The position numbers were made by a program, and so were the translations under genes. A stretch of DNA of 64,000 nt from Bacillus sp. HNG. Lineage in GTDB: Bacteria > Bacillota > Bacilli > Bacillales > Bacillaceae_L. The DNA lies in assembly GCF_003400205.1 (NCBI RefSeq), contig NZ_QUQV01000003.1:124001-188000 (forward strand), read 5' to 3'. Position 1 is the stretch's first letter; each line of letters starts with the position of its first letter. This document shows, one piece after another, positions 63,745 to 64,000 of the stretch. The notes below the pieces were generated by a model. It was not told the origin of the DNA, made no database searches, and saw only the letters and a program-made list of their open reading frames with translations.

Positions 63745-64000
63745 TTAATTTTCTTTTAACCAACGTGCTACATCTTTTGAGTGATACGTAATGATCAAAT
63801 CCGCTCCTGCACGTTTCATTCCGGTTAGCATTTCCATGACAATTTCTTTTTCATTAATCCAACCATTTTGAGCGGCTGCTTTAATCATTGAATATTCTCC
63901 ACTCACGTTATAAGCAACTACCGGTGCATTAAAATGATTTTTAACATCGCGAACGATATCTAAGTATGACAATGCTGGCTTTACAATAAGGAAATCTGCA
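63745..64000 (-). CDS. hemB: Delta-aminolevulinic acid dehydratase (C-terminal part)
   Basis: The open frame enters from the right edge; the last 84 codons or so are visible. It reads [48 protein letters not shown] (quoted in parts of 20 or fewer: [30 protein letters not shown]), which matches the C-terminal part of porphobilinogen synthase. The catalytic Lys lies upstream, outside the window. It joins two aminolevulinates in haem synthesis and precedes hemL, as in the Bacillus hem operon. A TTG at 63972 is not the real start. Confidence 0.95.
   Translation of the reverse strand, partial: ADFLIVKPALSYLDIVRDVKNHFNAPVVAYNVSGEYSMIKAAAQNGWINEKEIVMEMLTGMKRAGADLIITYHSKDVARWLKEN

Overview
The window looks like a chromosome segment of an endospore-forming member of the Bacillaceae (Bacillus, Neobacillus or a close relative). 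It is AT-rich. It carries spoVB, bofC, safA, a coxA-like gene, spo0B, spoIVFA/spoIVFB, spoIIB, ysxE and spoVID, and its backbone order relA-apt-recJ-secDF-spoVB-yajC-tgt-queA-ruvBA-bofC-safA-pheA-pheB-obg-spo0B-rpmA-rplU-spoIVFBA-minDC-mreDCB-radC-maf-spoIIB-folC-valS-ysxE-spoVID-hemL-hemB is the one I know from Bacillus subtilis. Almost everything is on the minus strand. Only spoVB, a yrzE-like gene and one small ORF are on the plus strand.

Layout. 1-8.4 kb: stringent response and purine salvage (relA, cut by the left edge; apt), DNA repair (recJ), a cation efflux pump, the SecDF translocase motor and the ComN regulator. 8.7-11.5 kb: spoVB and two membrane-protein genes. 11.6-16 kb: yajC, queuosine synthesis (tgt, queA) and Holliday junction processing (ruvB, ruvA). 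16.3-23.3 kb: sporulation genes (bofC, coxA-like, safA, spo0B), phenylalanine synthesis (pheA, pheB) and the GTPase obg. 23.4-27.8 kb: the L21-Prp-L27 ribosomal operon with a good sigma-A promoter, an RNase E/G gene and the SpoIVFA/SpoIVFB pair that processes pro-sigma-K. 28-32.4 kb: a very large secreted subtilisin-type protease of the bacillopeptidase F type, lying between the spoIVF and min genes. 33-40 kb: Min and Mre division and shape genes, radC, maf and spoIIB.

The most unusual block is 40.3-54.6 kb. B. subtilis has only the prepilin peptidase gene comC at this place. Here there is a complete type IV pilus locus, read right to left: three minor-pilin or PilX-type genes (the PilX gene appears frameshifted), a VanW-like protein, PilB with an N-terminal MshEN-type (cyclic-di-GMP-binding) motif pair, PilT, PilC, a major pilin, PilD, PilM, PilN, PilO, an unrecognised acidic membrane protein and a PRC-barrel protein. 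Having both PilB and PilT points to a pilus that can extend and retract.

54.7-64 kb: folC, then valS behind a T-box leader, then spore coat genes ysxE and spoVID, then hemL and the end of hemB. The intergenic regions hold at least three families of dispersed structured repeats (called A, B and C here). Three copies crowd into the valS leader, and one of them appears to sit inside stem III of the T-box. No tRNA, rRNA, CRISPR array, transposase or prophage gene was seen.
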